Part shown: positions 24,963 to 33,094 of the stretch, in pieces
Layout of the letters: each line of letters opens with the position of its first letter
Position numbering within the stretch: the first letter of the stretch is position 1
From: Bacteroidaceae bacterium
GTDB lineage: Bacteria > Bacteroidota > Bacteroidia > Bacteroidales > Barnesiellaceae_A
Direction: 5' to 3'
NCBI GenBank assembly: GCA_017532725.1
Contig: JAFXIZ010000065.1
Coordinates: forward strand, 1 to 33,389
Length of the DNA: 33,389 bases
Notes under the pieces: model-generated
The model's database searches: none
What the model was told of the DNA's origin: nothing
Seen by the model: only the letters and a program-made list of their open reading frames with translations
Made by a program: the position numbers and the translations under genes

Positions 24963-25001
24963 AAAAATGTGCGCTCCTTGATGAAGGGAGCGCACATTTT
25001 T
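24963..25001. terminator. Bidirectional terminator between the GH77 and YfhO genes
   Basis: A perfect 15-bp stem (24963-24977 with 24987-25001; AAAAATGTGCGCTCC and GGAGCGCACATTTTT). T-runs follow on both strands because the arms end in A5 and T5. It lies between convergent genes. Confidence 0.92.
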
Positions 25002-25022
25002 TATACTCTAAACTGTATCTCT

Positions 25023-27452
25023 TTATCGCTTCACACGCAAGCGCACCACAAGGGGGGCAAGCAGCATAAGCAATATTCCTACCATCGATGCAAAGGCTAT
25101 ATGCTCGGTTGTGGCAACAGATGCCGGCTCAAAACGGAACACTACCTCGTGATTACCGGCAGGGATGTTGAGCGCACGCAGCACATAATTGGCTCGCGCC
25201 TCTTTGACGGGTGTGCCATCGATTGTAACGTGCCATCCCCAAGGGAAGTATATCTCGGAGAATACAGCCACGCGATTGTGGGCTGCACTACTCGCATAAC
25301 GCAACTCGTTGGGCTTATACGATGTCAGTGTTATGGTATCGCCTTCGGTGGCAACGGTAGCAGTAGCATCTATCAACTCGGCAAATCGCTTATCGATAAT
25401 GGCTGTGTGGGCGGGATCGAAGGTGTCAAGAGCAGCCATTTCGGCATCGGCATCATCCACCCATTGTACCTCCTCGACAAACCACGCATTACCCATTGCA
25501 TCGGGATTTTGCTGCACGGTTACGTTGCCATCTTGTAGAGGAACAATAAAGTATTTGGTATTGAGCATATTGAGTACAGGCTCGCTCATACGCGACAACT
25601 GTCGGTCTATAAGATCTTGATATCGAGCCAATTTAGCAGCGTGATAACCACCTACCGACTTGTGATAATACGATGTACGGGCATCACTGAAGGGGTCGCC
25701 TGTGGCAAGATTGAACACGCGATAGTTGGGGTCGGGGTCTTGCAGTATATACTTATCGACTTGTGTCATAGGGAATGGATCGCTCTTACGGCGATTCTCG
25801 ACAAATGAGTCACCGTTTAGGTAGCGTTTGTTTACACTACCCATATCGGCAATGAGCAATACACCTATTATAAGCAACGCCCATTGCTTTTTGATGCGAC
25901 CGTTGCTAACAAAGTATAGCACCAAGGCCACTGCCACTATATATAATAATGTGCGCAACGCATCGGCACTCAACACTGCTTGTCGTGCCTCGGCTATGTC
26001 GTTAAACAATGCTGCCAAACGACCATTCTGCGCTATCATATCATTCTCGTAGTAACTTGTAAACGACCCGAAAAGTCCGGGAGCAACAAATGCCAACAAG
26101 GCGATACCACCGGTAATTCCCGTGGCTATAAACATTGCCTTGAGTTGCTTTTTATCGGGGCTTTCTATAAACTGTTTCAGTGCCATAATGGCAAGCACCG
26201 GTATGCAAAACTCGGCAACAACCAATATACTCGACACCGTACGGAACTTGTTGTACATAGGGAAGTAGTCAATAAACCAATCGGTAAGAGGCATAAAATT
26301 CTTACCCCACGATAGCAGTATCGACAAGATGGTGGCTGCTATCAACGCCCACTTCATTGGCGATTTTATGGTAATACAGCCCATTACAAAGAGCATACAG
26401 ATGATAGCACCCACATATACAGGACCCGACGTACCGGGTTGGTCGCCCCAATAACTGTTCACCTGCGAGAGATAAGGACGCGCCGATGAAGATGCTGCTT
26501 CAACAGCCTTTTCGTGACTCGACAGCGCACCCGATGCTCCACCCTTGATATTGGGAATGAGTAGCGACATAGTCTCCATCTTGCCATAACTCCATTGGGT
26601 AATATAATCTTTACTCAATCCACTTTGTGGTTTCACCTTATTGTCGCCAACAGGGGTTGTAAGTTCCGAATGTCCACCACGCATTGTCTCTTTACTATAC
26701 TTTTGCGTATGGTAGAGCGACGGAAGATTGGCACCTACGGCAAGTGCGGCAGCAACGACCAACACGCCACTTGCTTTCAGGAATTGTGCCACTCTCTTTT
26801 CGCGAATAAGTTCAACAGCGTATGCTATAACCATAGCCACAATAACAAAAAGGAAGTAGTAGGTCATCTGTATGTGATTCGATGCAATCTGCAACATCGC
26901 AAAGAGTGCAGCCACACCACCTCCCAACAAATAACGACCTCGATATGCCCACACAATACCGGCCAGCGTGGGTGGAATATAGGCAAGGGTCACAAACTTC
27001 CAGATGTGACCGGCCTGTATAATGATAAAAAAGTATGATGAGAAGGTATATGCAATGGCACCCAATACAGCATAATACCACTTGCATCCTGTTGAAAGCA
27101 TAAAGATATAGAAGCCCACCAACATAATAAAGATAAGCGAAGCCGGACTTGTCATCCACAGGCTGTAGATATGCTCTATTTGTCGAATGATGGGATAGTT
27201 GGCATACGAGGGCGATATCTGGAATGTAGGCATACCCGAGAAGGTTGTATTGGTCCAACGGGTAGTCTCGCCGGTTGCCTCTTTAAACGCCTTGGCCTCC
27301 TGACCTATGGCTATACCTTGCTGTGTATCGTGCTGAAACAAGATTTTGCCCTCGAAGATTTCGGGAGCAAAATAGAGGTACGACACCACAGCAAAGAACA
27401 CAATCGACAATACATAAGGCAGAGCCTTCTTAACATTTGCTTTCCAATTCAT
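25023..27452 (-). CDS. YfhO family multi-spanning membrane protein
   Basis: 809 residues. The first 570 or so contain about 12-14 hydrophobic segments (for example LPYVLSIVFFAVVSYLYF at about 11-28 and SLIFIMLVGFYIFML). A first loop has FQHDTQQG, the acidic motif expected of GT-C-fold enzymes. The C-terminal 230 residues are a soluble periplasmic domain ending in a last membrane segment (IAFASMVGILLMLLAPLVV). In Bacillus, YfhO glycosylates lipoteichoic acid; in Bacteroidota the family is widespread with unknown substrate, probably a lipid-linked sugar transfer to an envelope polymer. The TPR lipoprotein gene lies upstream on the same strand, with a terminator between them, so the two are only partly co-transcribed. 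Start: ATG at 27452. Confidence 0.85.
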   Translation of the reverse strand: MNWKANVKKALPYVLSIVFFAVVSYLYFAPEIFEGKILFQHDTQQGIAIGQEAKAFKEATGETTRWTNTTFSGMPTFQISPSYANYPIIRQIEHIYSLWMTSPASLIFIMLVGFYIFMLSTGCKWYYAVLGAIAYTFSSYFFIIIQAGHIWKFVTLAYIPPTLAGIVWAYRGRYLLGGGVAALFAMLQIASNHIQMTYYFLFVIVAMVIAYAVELIREKRVAQFLKASGVLVVAAALAVGANLPSLYHTQKYSKETMRGGHSELTTPVGDNKVKPQSGLSKDYITQWSYGKMETMSLLIPNIKGGASGALSSHEKAVEAASSSARPYLSQVNSYWGDQPGTSGPVYVGAIICMLFVMGCITIKSPMKWALIAATILSILLSWGKNFMPLTDWFIDYFPMYNKFRTVSSILVVAEFCIPVLAIMALKQFIESPDKKQLKAMFIATGITGGIALLAFVAPGLFGSFTSYYENDMIAQNGRLAALFNDIAEARQAVLSADALRTLLYIVAVALVLYFVSNGRIKKQWALLIIGVLLIADMGSVNKRYLNGDSFVENRRKSDPFPMTQVDKYILQDPDPNYRVFNLATGDPFSDARTSYYHKSVGGYHAAKLARYQDLIDRQLSRMSEPVLNMLNTKYFIVPLQDGNVTVQQNPDAMGNAWFVEEVQWVDDADAEMAALDTFDPAHTAIIDKRFAELIDATATVATEGDTITLTSYKPNELRYASSAAHNRVAVFSEIYFPWGWHVTIDGTPVKEARANYVLRALNIPAGNHEVVFRFEPASVATTEHIAFASMVGILLMLLAPLVVRLRVKR

Positions 27453-27486
27453 AAACAGTCTTTTATATAGGGAAAGATAACCTTAT

Positions 27487-27530
27487 TAAAAAAAATAAGA
27501 GCGAGGCTGCCACCCATCGGCAACCTCGCT
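27487..27530 (-). terminator. Terminator after the TPR lipoprotein gene
   Basis: The stem AGCGAGG(C)TGCC at 27500-27511 pairs with GGCA(A)CCTCGCT at 27519-27530 (one mismatch). On the minus strand it is followed by TCTTATTTTTTTT (27499-27487). It lies between the TPR gene stop (27548) and the YfhO start (27452). Confidence 0.8.
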
Positions 27531-27547
27531 ATATTTATCACATTGTA

Positions 27548-29224
27548 TTAAATCGAAGAAACATCGAACTTGGCAAACTCCAAGTCTTTGGCAGCAATTT
27601 CGCGCATATTAGAGTCAAGACGGAACGACTGACGCAAGTTGGTAGTTACCATTTGCTCGTTGTTGGTGCGAGCGCCCAAGAGAGCCAACAAATAGTATGT
27701 AGTGGCATCGGGAGTTGTTATACCACCCAATGTAGTACGGGCTTTGTTATAGTCTTTCACCATAATTTGAGCCAAGGCAGCGTTGTTACTCTTGGCATCG
27801 CCAAATGAGCGTACGGCTGCGTTGTAGTCGCCTTTCTTGGTGTAATATACACCGAGGGCCTCGTTTACTTCGGGTACTTCGCCGGCTTTACCAAATGCGG
27901 CTGCGGCATCGTCGTACTTGCCTTCCAACATCTCGAGCAAGCCGTTGTTCATAGCCACCTCGGCCGACTCGGGTGCGCGCTTGGCAGCCTCGGCATACAG
28001 GCGTGCGGCTTCACTGTAGTTACCTGCCTTGTAGTACATCATACCCAAGTTGTTGTAACCTCTGTAGTCATCGGGATACACTTCGGTAACTTTGTTGTAT
28101 ATTTCGGTTTTGGCTGTATTGCTCTTAACGAGTGTTGCAGCATAAAGCAATTCATCAACCGACAACGAAGCAGGGTTGTTCTCGGCAAGAGCCGAAATCT
28201 CTTCATCCGACTTACCTATCACATTGATTGATGCAGTGATGCGTGAGCGACGCAATTGAGGCAATATCTCATCGGCCAAGTCACCATATATCGAAGAAAG
28301 GTTTTTAATCTCTTTCTCGCGTTGTTCGGGGTCATTGTACATTTCCAACACACGCAAGATGAGGTCTTTATCTTGGATATTAGAGGCTGCTACAAGTTCT
28401 TTGAAACCTTCCCAGTCCTCGGCAGTAAACTCGGCAGTGAGGTCGGCTTTGATACCATCTTTTTTCCATTGTTTTTCCATCATCTTCACTGTATTGGCCT
28501 CACGACCTTCAGCCAAGCGAGTATTGAGGTCGATGTTACCATCGGGCGATGCGTAAGAAGATATATTTACGTTCTCGATTTCAACATTTTCGGCAGCGTT
28601 TGCTTCTCGCATTTGGCTGTGAAATTCGTTCATATCGGCCGATTTCAACTCTTCGGCGCGAATGTTGGTTTGTTGAATGAGGAACTTGATATCGGCCGAG
28701 TACATCTCTTTGATGATGCGTTGGAACTTATCGGCAGTAATAGCAGGCGATACAGTGGCTGCGTTGGCAAGTTCGGCTGTGGCTATAACACCATCGGCTA
28801 CTTTTACGCGAGGCAATTCGTAGGCTTTCTTACCTTGTTGTATGTTGAAGGCGAGGTAGAGAGCCGACTTCTGCATCTCGGGGATATAATTAAATGCTAC
28901 GGGCATTGTAATCACGCCACCTGCTTTGTAACTGATTGTTTGGTCATTGCCTTGCACCTTCTCGCCTTGGTAGGTAAAGGGTGTGCCGGCTGTTTCGCCT
29001 GTGGCATATACCATATAGGGGGTTACTGTCACTACGGCTTTTTTGTTGAAGTACTTTTCGGGGAATGTACCTGTTACTGTTGCATTCACCATACCACCTT
29101 TAGCCTCAAGGGGTGAAGGATTTACCTTGAAGTACTCGGCAGTGAGGGGAGTCATTTCCTTGTTACAACCAACCAATGCCAACAAGCAGAGGCAGAGTAG
29201 AGGGAATGTTAATTTTCTTCTCAT
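27548..29224 (-). CDS. TPR lipoprotein with OmpA-like segment
   Basis: 558 residues. The lipoprotein signal ends in LVGC (17-20), so C20 is lipidated. Residues 21-180 form a beta-rich domain. About 222-250 contain SSYASPDGNIDLNTRLAEGREA, resembling the start of an OmpA-like peptidoglycan-associated fold. The C-terminal part (about 378-541) carries four to five TPR units (GYNNLGMMYYKAGNYSEAARLYAEA and similar). It is probably anchored in the outer membrane facing the periplasm, acting as a scaffold for an envelope complex; the partner is unknown. Bacteroidales encode many similar proteins. A -7 box (TAATTTTG) lies 47 nt before the ATG and a terminator follows. Confidence 0.8.
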   Translation of the reverse strand: MRRKLTFPLLCLCLLALVGCNKEMTPLTAEYFKVNPSPLEAKGGMVNATVTGTFPEKYFNKKAVVTVTPYMVYATGETAGTPFTYQGEKVQGNDQTISYKAGGVITMPVAFNYIPEMQKSALYLAFNIQQGKKAYELPRVKVADGVIATAELANAATVSPAITADKFQRIIKEMYSADIKFLIQQTNIRAEELKSADMNEFHSQMREANAAENVEIENVNISSYASPDGNIDLNTRLAEGREANTVKMMEKQWKKDGIKADLTAEFTAEDWEGFKELVAASNIQDKDLILRVLEMYNDPEQREKEIKNLSSIYGDLADEILPQLRRSRITASINVIGKSDEEISALAENNPASLSVDELLYAATLVKSNTAKTEIYNKVTEVYPDDYRGYNNLGMMYYKAGNYSEAARLYAEAAKRAPESAEVAMNNGLLEMLEGKYDDAAAAFGKAGEVPEVNEALGVYYTKKGDYNAAVRSFGDAKSNNAALAQIMVKDYNKARTTLGGITTPDATTYYLLALLGARTNNEQMVTTNLRQSFRLDSNMREIAAKDLEFAKFDVSSI

Positions 29225-29270
29225 AATGTAATGTTTTTAATTGTTTTGATTCTACTTTTATATAAACGTA

Positions 29271-29278
29271 CAAAATTA
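29271..29278 (-). promoter_or_regulatory. Candidate -7 element of the TPR lipoprotein gene
   Basis: On the minus strand this reads TAATTTTG, matching TAnnTTTG, 46 nt before the ATG. The nearest upstream TTG (29305-29303) is 24 nt away, a little too far. Confidence 0.45.
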
Positions 29279-29347
29279 GCAAATCTTGTTGATACCCCCT
29301 CACAATTGGTCGCCTTTTTAATTAATTTAATCAAATTATCACAATTT

Positions 29348-30268
29348 CTACACATCTTTCAGCAAAAGAGTATTGCGGGGATGATGTTCCAGCACCTCTT
29401 GTCGCAAGAAGTGCTTATCGAGGTGTACATATATCTCGGTAGTGGTAATACTTTCGTGACCAAGCATCTGCTGTATGGCACGCAGGTTGGCACCATTCTC
29501 CAGCAGGTGTGTGGCAAAAGAGTGACGTAGCGTGTGAGGACTGACACTCTTTTTTATACCACAACGCTCACACGCATCGCGCACTATGTAGAACACCATA
29601 ACGCGCGACAGGTGACGACCTCGGCGATTGAGAAAGAGATAATCTTCCTCACCGGCCTTGATGTCGAGCGTGACACGATCGGACATATACCGCTCTATTT
29701 CGCGCACGGCTTGTTGCGATATGGGTACCAATCGCTGCTTGTTACCTTTTCCCTCCACACATATATACTCATCTTGCAGATACAACTGCGACAAGCGCAA
29801 CCCTACCAACTCGGATACACGCAATCCACAACTGTACAATACCTCAAGAATGGCGCGATTGCGTTGCCCCTCGGCCGTACTGAGGTCTATCGACGAGAGC
29901 ATTGCATCGATCTCCTCAACGGTGAGCACTTCGGGCAAATGACGCCCCGTTTGTGGCATTTCAAGTTGCGAGGCCGGGTCTTCATCGATATACCCATCGA
30001 GTTTGAGGTAGCGAAAGAACGACTTTATACCCGATATGACGCGCGCTTGCGAACGCGCACCTATACCCACATCTTGCAGCGTACACACAAAATCGTGCAA
30101 CGTACCACGATCGACATCCAGCAACGACAGGTTGCCCGATGCCGTATATTGCAACAGTTTCTGCACATCGTTTGTGTATGCCTCAATGGTGTTGGAGGTC
30201 ATACCTTTTTCGAGGCGCAGATATGCAACATACCGTCGCAATAGGGTTTCTTGTGTAACAACTGCCAT
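29348..30268 (-). CDS. xerD: Tyrosine recombinase XerD (chromosome dimer resolution)
   Basis: 306 residues, normal for XerD. The N-terminal SAM-like core-binding domain is about 5-90. The catalytic domain has R150 (SCGLRVSEL), K174 (EGKGNKQR), H245 and R248 (HTLRHSFATHLL), H271 (LGHESITTTEIY) and the nucleophile Y280. It cuts and rejoins dif sites with a partner recombinase. The sequence is of the housekeeping Xer type, with no arm-binding domain, so I do not read it as a mobile-element integrase. It is divergent from aroQ; a -7 box (TACCTTTG) lies 51 nt before its ATG. XerD rather than XerC is the better name by resemblance; in single-Xer genomes the distinction would not apply. Confidence 0.9.
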   Translation of the reverse strand: MAVVTQETLLRRYVAYLRLEKGMTSNTIEAYTNDVQKLLQYTASGNLSLLDVDRGTLHDFVCTLQDVGIGARSQARVISGIKSFFRYLKLDGYIDEDPASQLEMPQTGRHLPEVLTVEEIDAMLSSIDLSTAEGQRNRAILEVLYSCGLRVSELVGLRLSQLYLQDEYICVEGKGNKQRLVPISQQAVREIERYMSDRVTLDIKAGEEDYLFLNRRGRHLSRVMVFYIVRDACERCGIKKSVSPHTLRHSFATHLLENGANLRAIQQMLGHESITTTEIYVHLDKHFLRQEVLEHHPRNTLLLKDV

Positions 30269-30297
30269 AATCAGTTAGTTATTCCGATTTTTTTGAC

Positions 30298-30305
30298 TAC
30301 TTTTG
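30298..30305 (+). promoter_or_regulatory. Candidate -7 element of the aroQ operon
   Basis: TACTTTTG matches TAnnTTTG, 75 nt before the aroQ ATG. It lies in the 112-bp divergent region next to the oppositely oriented xerD -7 box. Confidence 0.5.
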
Positions 30306-30318
30306 TGCGTCGCATTGG

Positions 30319-30326
30319 CAAAGGTA
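30319..30326 (-). promoter_or_regulatory. Candidate -7 element of xerD
   Basis: On the minus strand this reads TACCTTTG, matching TAnnTTTG, 50 nt before the xerD ATG. The two -7 boxes of this divergent region are only 13 nt apart and their promoters overlap. Confidence 0.5.
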
Positions 30327-30380
30327 ACGAAAGATAGTGAAACCTCCACTTTTTTTGAATAGTAAAAACATTTTATCGCA

Positions 30381-30806
30381 ATGAATATAGTTATTATCAA
30401 TGGCCCTAATCTCAACTTATTGGGACATCGCGAGCCTGACATCTATGGCAAACGCACCTTTGAGGAGTACCTCGACGAGTTGCGCGTTGCCTACCCACAA
30501 CACAACATCGAATATGCACAGAGCAATTGCGAGGGTACTATTATCGACCTCTTGCACCGATATGGATTCTCGGCCGATGCCATTGTGCTGAATGCTGCCG
30601 CCTACACGCACACTTCTATTGCCATAGCCGATGCCATTCGCGCCATAGACACTCCCGTTATCGAGGTACACATTTCAAACATATACGCTCGCGAGCCTTA
30701 TCGCCGTCAATCGATGATTGCCGAGGCGTGTCGTGGCTCGATAGCCGGATTTGGACTCGACTCCTATCGCTTGGCTATCGAAAGCATTGCAACAAACAAG
30801 AAGTAA
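30381..30806 (+). CDS. aroQ: Type II 3-dehydroquinate dehydratase
   Basis: 141 residues, typical of the dodecameric type II enzyme. The motifs are GPNLNLLG (8-15), catalytic Y22 (EPDIYG), SNCEGTIID (48-56), N71-AAAYTHTS with H77, EVHISN (95-100) with H97, and R108 in REPYRRQS. It converts 3-dehydroquinate to 3-dehydroshikimate in the shikimate pathway. It is the first gene of a plus-strand operon; the methyltransferase starts 7 nt after its stop. Confidence 0.95.
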   Translation: MNIVIINGPNLNLLGHREPDIYGKRTFEEYLDELRVAYPQHNIEYAQSNCEGTIIDLLHRYGFSADAIVLNAAAYTHTSIAIADAIRAIDTPVIEVHISNIYAREPYRRQSMIAEACRGSIAGFGLDSYRLAIESIATNKK

Positions 30807-30813
30807 CCCCAAT

Positions 30814-31446
30814 ATGTACGACGCCATAGAAGAATATATCTGCCAACACATCGACCCTGCCGAGCCGGCATTGGCTCGCCTCGATCGCGACACCCACGTC
30901 TATCACTTGCGCCCCCGTATGGTTTCGGGGCACCTGCAAGGGCGCATACTCAAGATGATATGCCGTATGGTACAGCCTCATAGGGTACTTGAATTGGGTA
31001 CATTTACAGGCTACTCGGCTTTGTGCTTTGCCGAAGGTATGGCAGCCGACGGCGAGGTGCATACACTCGAGATTGATGATGAGGTGGAGGACTTTGCACG
31101 CGAACACTTCGACCAATCGCCCTACGGACACAAGGTCAAGATGTTTATAGGCGATGCGCTCGAAACCATCAAAACCCTCACCGACACCTACGACCTCGTG
31201 TTTATCGATGCCAATAAGCGCGACTATCTGCGCTACTACGAGGCTGTGTTGCCGTTGGTGCGCCCCGGAGGTATCATTCTTGCCGACAACACCCTGTGGG
31301 ACGGCAAGGTAGTAACCGAGCCCGACAGTCGCGACCCCCAAACAGTGGGTATCGCTACATTCAACAACTTTGTTGCCACCGACGATCGCGTTGAAAAAGT
31401 GATACTCCCCTTGCGCGACGGACTCACAATTTTATGGAAAAAATAA
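30814..31446 (+). CDS. SAM-dependent O-methyltransferase (Methyltransf_3 / TrmR-like)
   Basis: 210 residues from ATG 30814. The SAM-binding motif I is LELGTFTGYSAL (59-70), followed by an acidic LEID (85-88). The metal/active region is DLVFIDANKRDY (127-138), and ADNTLWDGKV is the family signature near the C-terminal third. This family includes catechol/caffeoyl-CoA O-methyltransferases and the bacterial tRNA uridine methyltransferase TrmR. The small-molecule or tRNA substrate cannot be told apart here. The longer start at 30751 lies inside aroQ and lacks family-like sequence, so the ATG 7 nt after the aroQ stop is chosen. Confidence 0.88.
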   Translation: MYDAIEEYICQHIDPAEPALARLDRDTHVYHLRPRMVSGHLQGRILKMICRMVQPHRVLELGTFTGYSALCFAEGMAADGEVHTLEIDDEVEDFAREHFDQSPYGHKVKMFIGDALETIKTLTDTYDLVFIDANKRDYLRYYEAVLPLVRPGGIILADNTLWDGKVVTEPDSRDPQTVGIATFNNFVATDDRVEKVILPLRDGLTILWKK

Positions 31447-31455
31447 CGGTAACAC

Positions 31456-31486
31456 TTGTTGCATCAGCAAGAATTGTGTTATTTTG
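31456..31486 (+). promoter_or_regulatory. Promoter of rbfA
   Basis: TTG at 31456-31458, a 20-nt spacer, then TTATTTTG at 31479-31486 (one base off TAnnTTTG). It lies in the gap between the methyltransferase stop and the rbfA ATG at 31512. Confidence 0.5.
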
Positions 31487-31511
31487 CATTACTAAAACCC
31501 TATAATAAGAT

Positions 31512-31847
31512 ATGGAAACAACAAGACAAAACAAAATATGTCGCTTGCTACAAAAGGAGTTGAGCGAAATATTCCTGAACGAAACACGCAAGATGCCCGG
31601 CACATTGGTATCGGTTAGCATCGTGCGCATCAGCCCCGATTTGAGTATTGCCAAGGCATACTTGAGTGTATTCCCCTCCGAGAAGGCTCAAGCCACTATC
31701 GATGCTGTCAACGCCTCGTCGCGCGAGATTCGCTACCAATTGGCTCAACGAGTAAGATTCCAATTGCGCAAGATGCCCGAGTTGCACTTCTATCTCGATG
31801 ACTCGCTCGACTATATCGAGAATATCGACAACCTGCTACGCAAATAA
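31512..31847 (+). CDS. rbfA: Ribosome-binding factor A
   Basis: 111 residues, normal length. The KH-like fold is visible from conserved pieces: RQNKICRLLQKELSEIF at the N-terminus, VSVSIVRISPDLSIAKAYLSVF in the middle, and RVRFQLRKMPELHFYLDDSLDY near the end, including the R-x-x-P-x-L-x-F-x-x-D-x-S motif. RbfA assists 30S subunit maturation and cold adaptation by binding 16S rRNA. It is followed after 11 nt by the LolC/E-like permease gene, a neighbourhood common in Bacteroidales. Confidence 0.93.
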   Translation: METTRQNKICRLLQKELSEIFLNETRKMPGTLVSVSIVRISPDLSIAKAYLSVFPSEKAQATIDAVNASSREIRYQLAQRVRFQLRKMPELHFYLDDSLDYIENIDNLLRK

Positions 31848-31858
31848 CCCGTTGCACA

Positions 31859-33094
31859 ATGTCACTCGCCCTGCGCATAGCCTCGCGATACCTCTTCTCC
31901 AAGAAGTCTCATTCGGCCATCAACATCATATCGGTTATTTCGGTATGTGGTGTGGCTCTTATTACGGCTGCGCTGATATGTACCCTATCGGTATATAACG
32001 GCTTTTCACACCTTATCGACTCGTTGCTGTGCGACATACAGCCCGAACTGAAAATTCTACCCTCCAAGGGTAAGACGCTCGACAGCACACTCGACCTATG
32101 GGATGAGATAGCCGGCTGGGATGAAGTGGCATACATCACACCGGTTATCGAGGAGACTGCCTTGGCCGTTTACGAAAGGCAAATGCCGGTAATTGTCAAG
32201 GGAATACCCCTCGACTACAACAACGGCATCGCGCTCGATCGCACACTGTTCAACGGCGAGTACAAACTCAAGGATGAAATTGTATCATACACTATCATAG
32301 GCATAGGCGTGGGTGCAAAACTTGAGGCAGGCACCAACTTTGCACGCCCCATCGAGTTGTACGCTCCCTTGCGCAACCGTCGCGTCAACCTTGCCAACCC
32401 TGCCAACTCCTTTACCTCACAACGCTTCTTCGTGTCGGCTGTATTTTACACCAATCAGACACAGTACGACGACAATATGGTGTATATACCCCTCGACGAC
32501 GCTCGCGCACTCTTCGACTACACCACCGAAGCATCGGCTATCGAGTTAAGCACCCGACAAGGCGCAGCGACACAACGAGTTATGGAACGCTTGCGCAACA
32601 AGTTGGGCGATGAATATACGGTGCAAAACAGGCTTATGCAGAATGGCGAATCGTACCGTTGGATACAAATAGAGAAGTGGATAACATTCCTCATTCTGGC
32701 CTTTATACTGCTCATTGCCACCTTCAACATTGTGGGATCGCTATCGATGCTCATTGTCGATAAGCAAGACGACATAGCAACCCTGCGCAAGTTGGGAGCC
32801 GATGACAAACTCATTACACGCATCTTTATGACCGAAGGTTGGCTCATATCTATGTTGGGCGCACTGTCGGGACTCATTATTGGCACACTGTTATGCTGGC
32901 TGCAACAGGAGTTCGGACTCCTGCAACTCGGCAACGGCGAAGCCAACACCTTCATTGTCGAAGCCTACCCCGTAAGAATAGAGTGGAGCGACACAATCAT
33001 AGTCACAGCCATAGTCCTCCTATTAGGCGCAATAACAGCCGGATACCCCGCCAAGATACTCCGTAAGAAATTAGAATCGAAAGGCGAAAAGTAA
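31859..33094 (+). CDS. LolC/LolE-type lipoprotein-releasing ABC permease
   Basis: 411 residues, normal for LolC/E. One N-terminal membrane segment (about 22-45) follows the typical LALRIASRYLFSKK start. A periplasmic MacB-like domain covers about 46-270. Three C-terminal membrane segments (about 274-298, 327-350, 378-400) contain the FtsX-like signature DDIATLRKLGADDKLITRIF. With LolD this protein extracts lipoproteins from the inner membrane. The ATPase subunit is not in the window. The gene lies 11 nt after rbfA and is probably co-transcribed with it. LolC or LolE cannot be decided. Confidence 0.9.
   Translation: MSLALRIASRYLFSKKSHSAINIISVISVCGVALITAALICTLSVYNGFSHLIDSLLCDIQPELKILPSKGKTLDSTLDLWDEIAGWDEVAYITPVIEETALAVYERQMPVIVKGIPLDYNNGIALDRTLFNGEYKLKDEIVSYTIIGIGVGAKLEAGTNFARPIELYAPLRNRRVNLANPANSFTSQRFFVSAVFYTNQTQYDDNMVYIPLDDARALFDYTTEASAIELSTRQGAATQRVMERLRNKLGDEYTVQNRLMQNGESYRWIQIEKWITFLILAFILLIATFNIVGSLSMLIVDKQDDIATLRKLGADDKLITRIFMTEGWLISMLGALSGLIIGTLLCWLQQEFGLLQLGNGEANTFIVEAYPVRIEWSDTIIVTAIVLLLGAITAGYPAKILRKKLESKGEK

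Noticed and set aside
29348-30268. Tyrosine recombinase as integrase of the nearby mobile-element scar
   Set aside because: Its sequence and length are those of housekeeping XerD, it lies 12 kb from the scar in a conserved-type neighbourhood, and it lacks an arm-binding domain.
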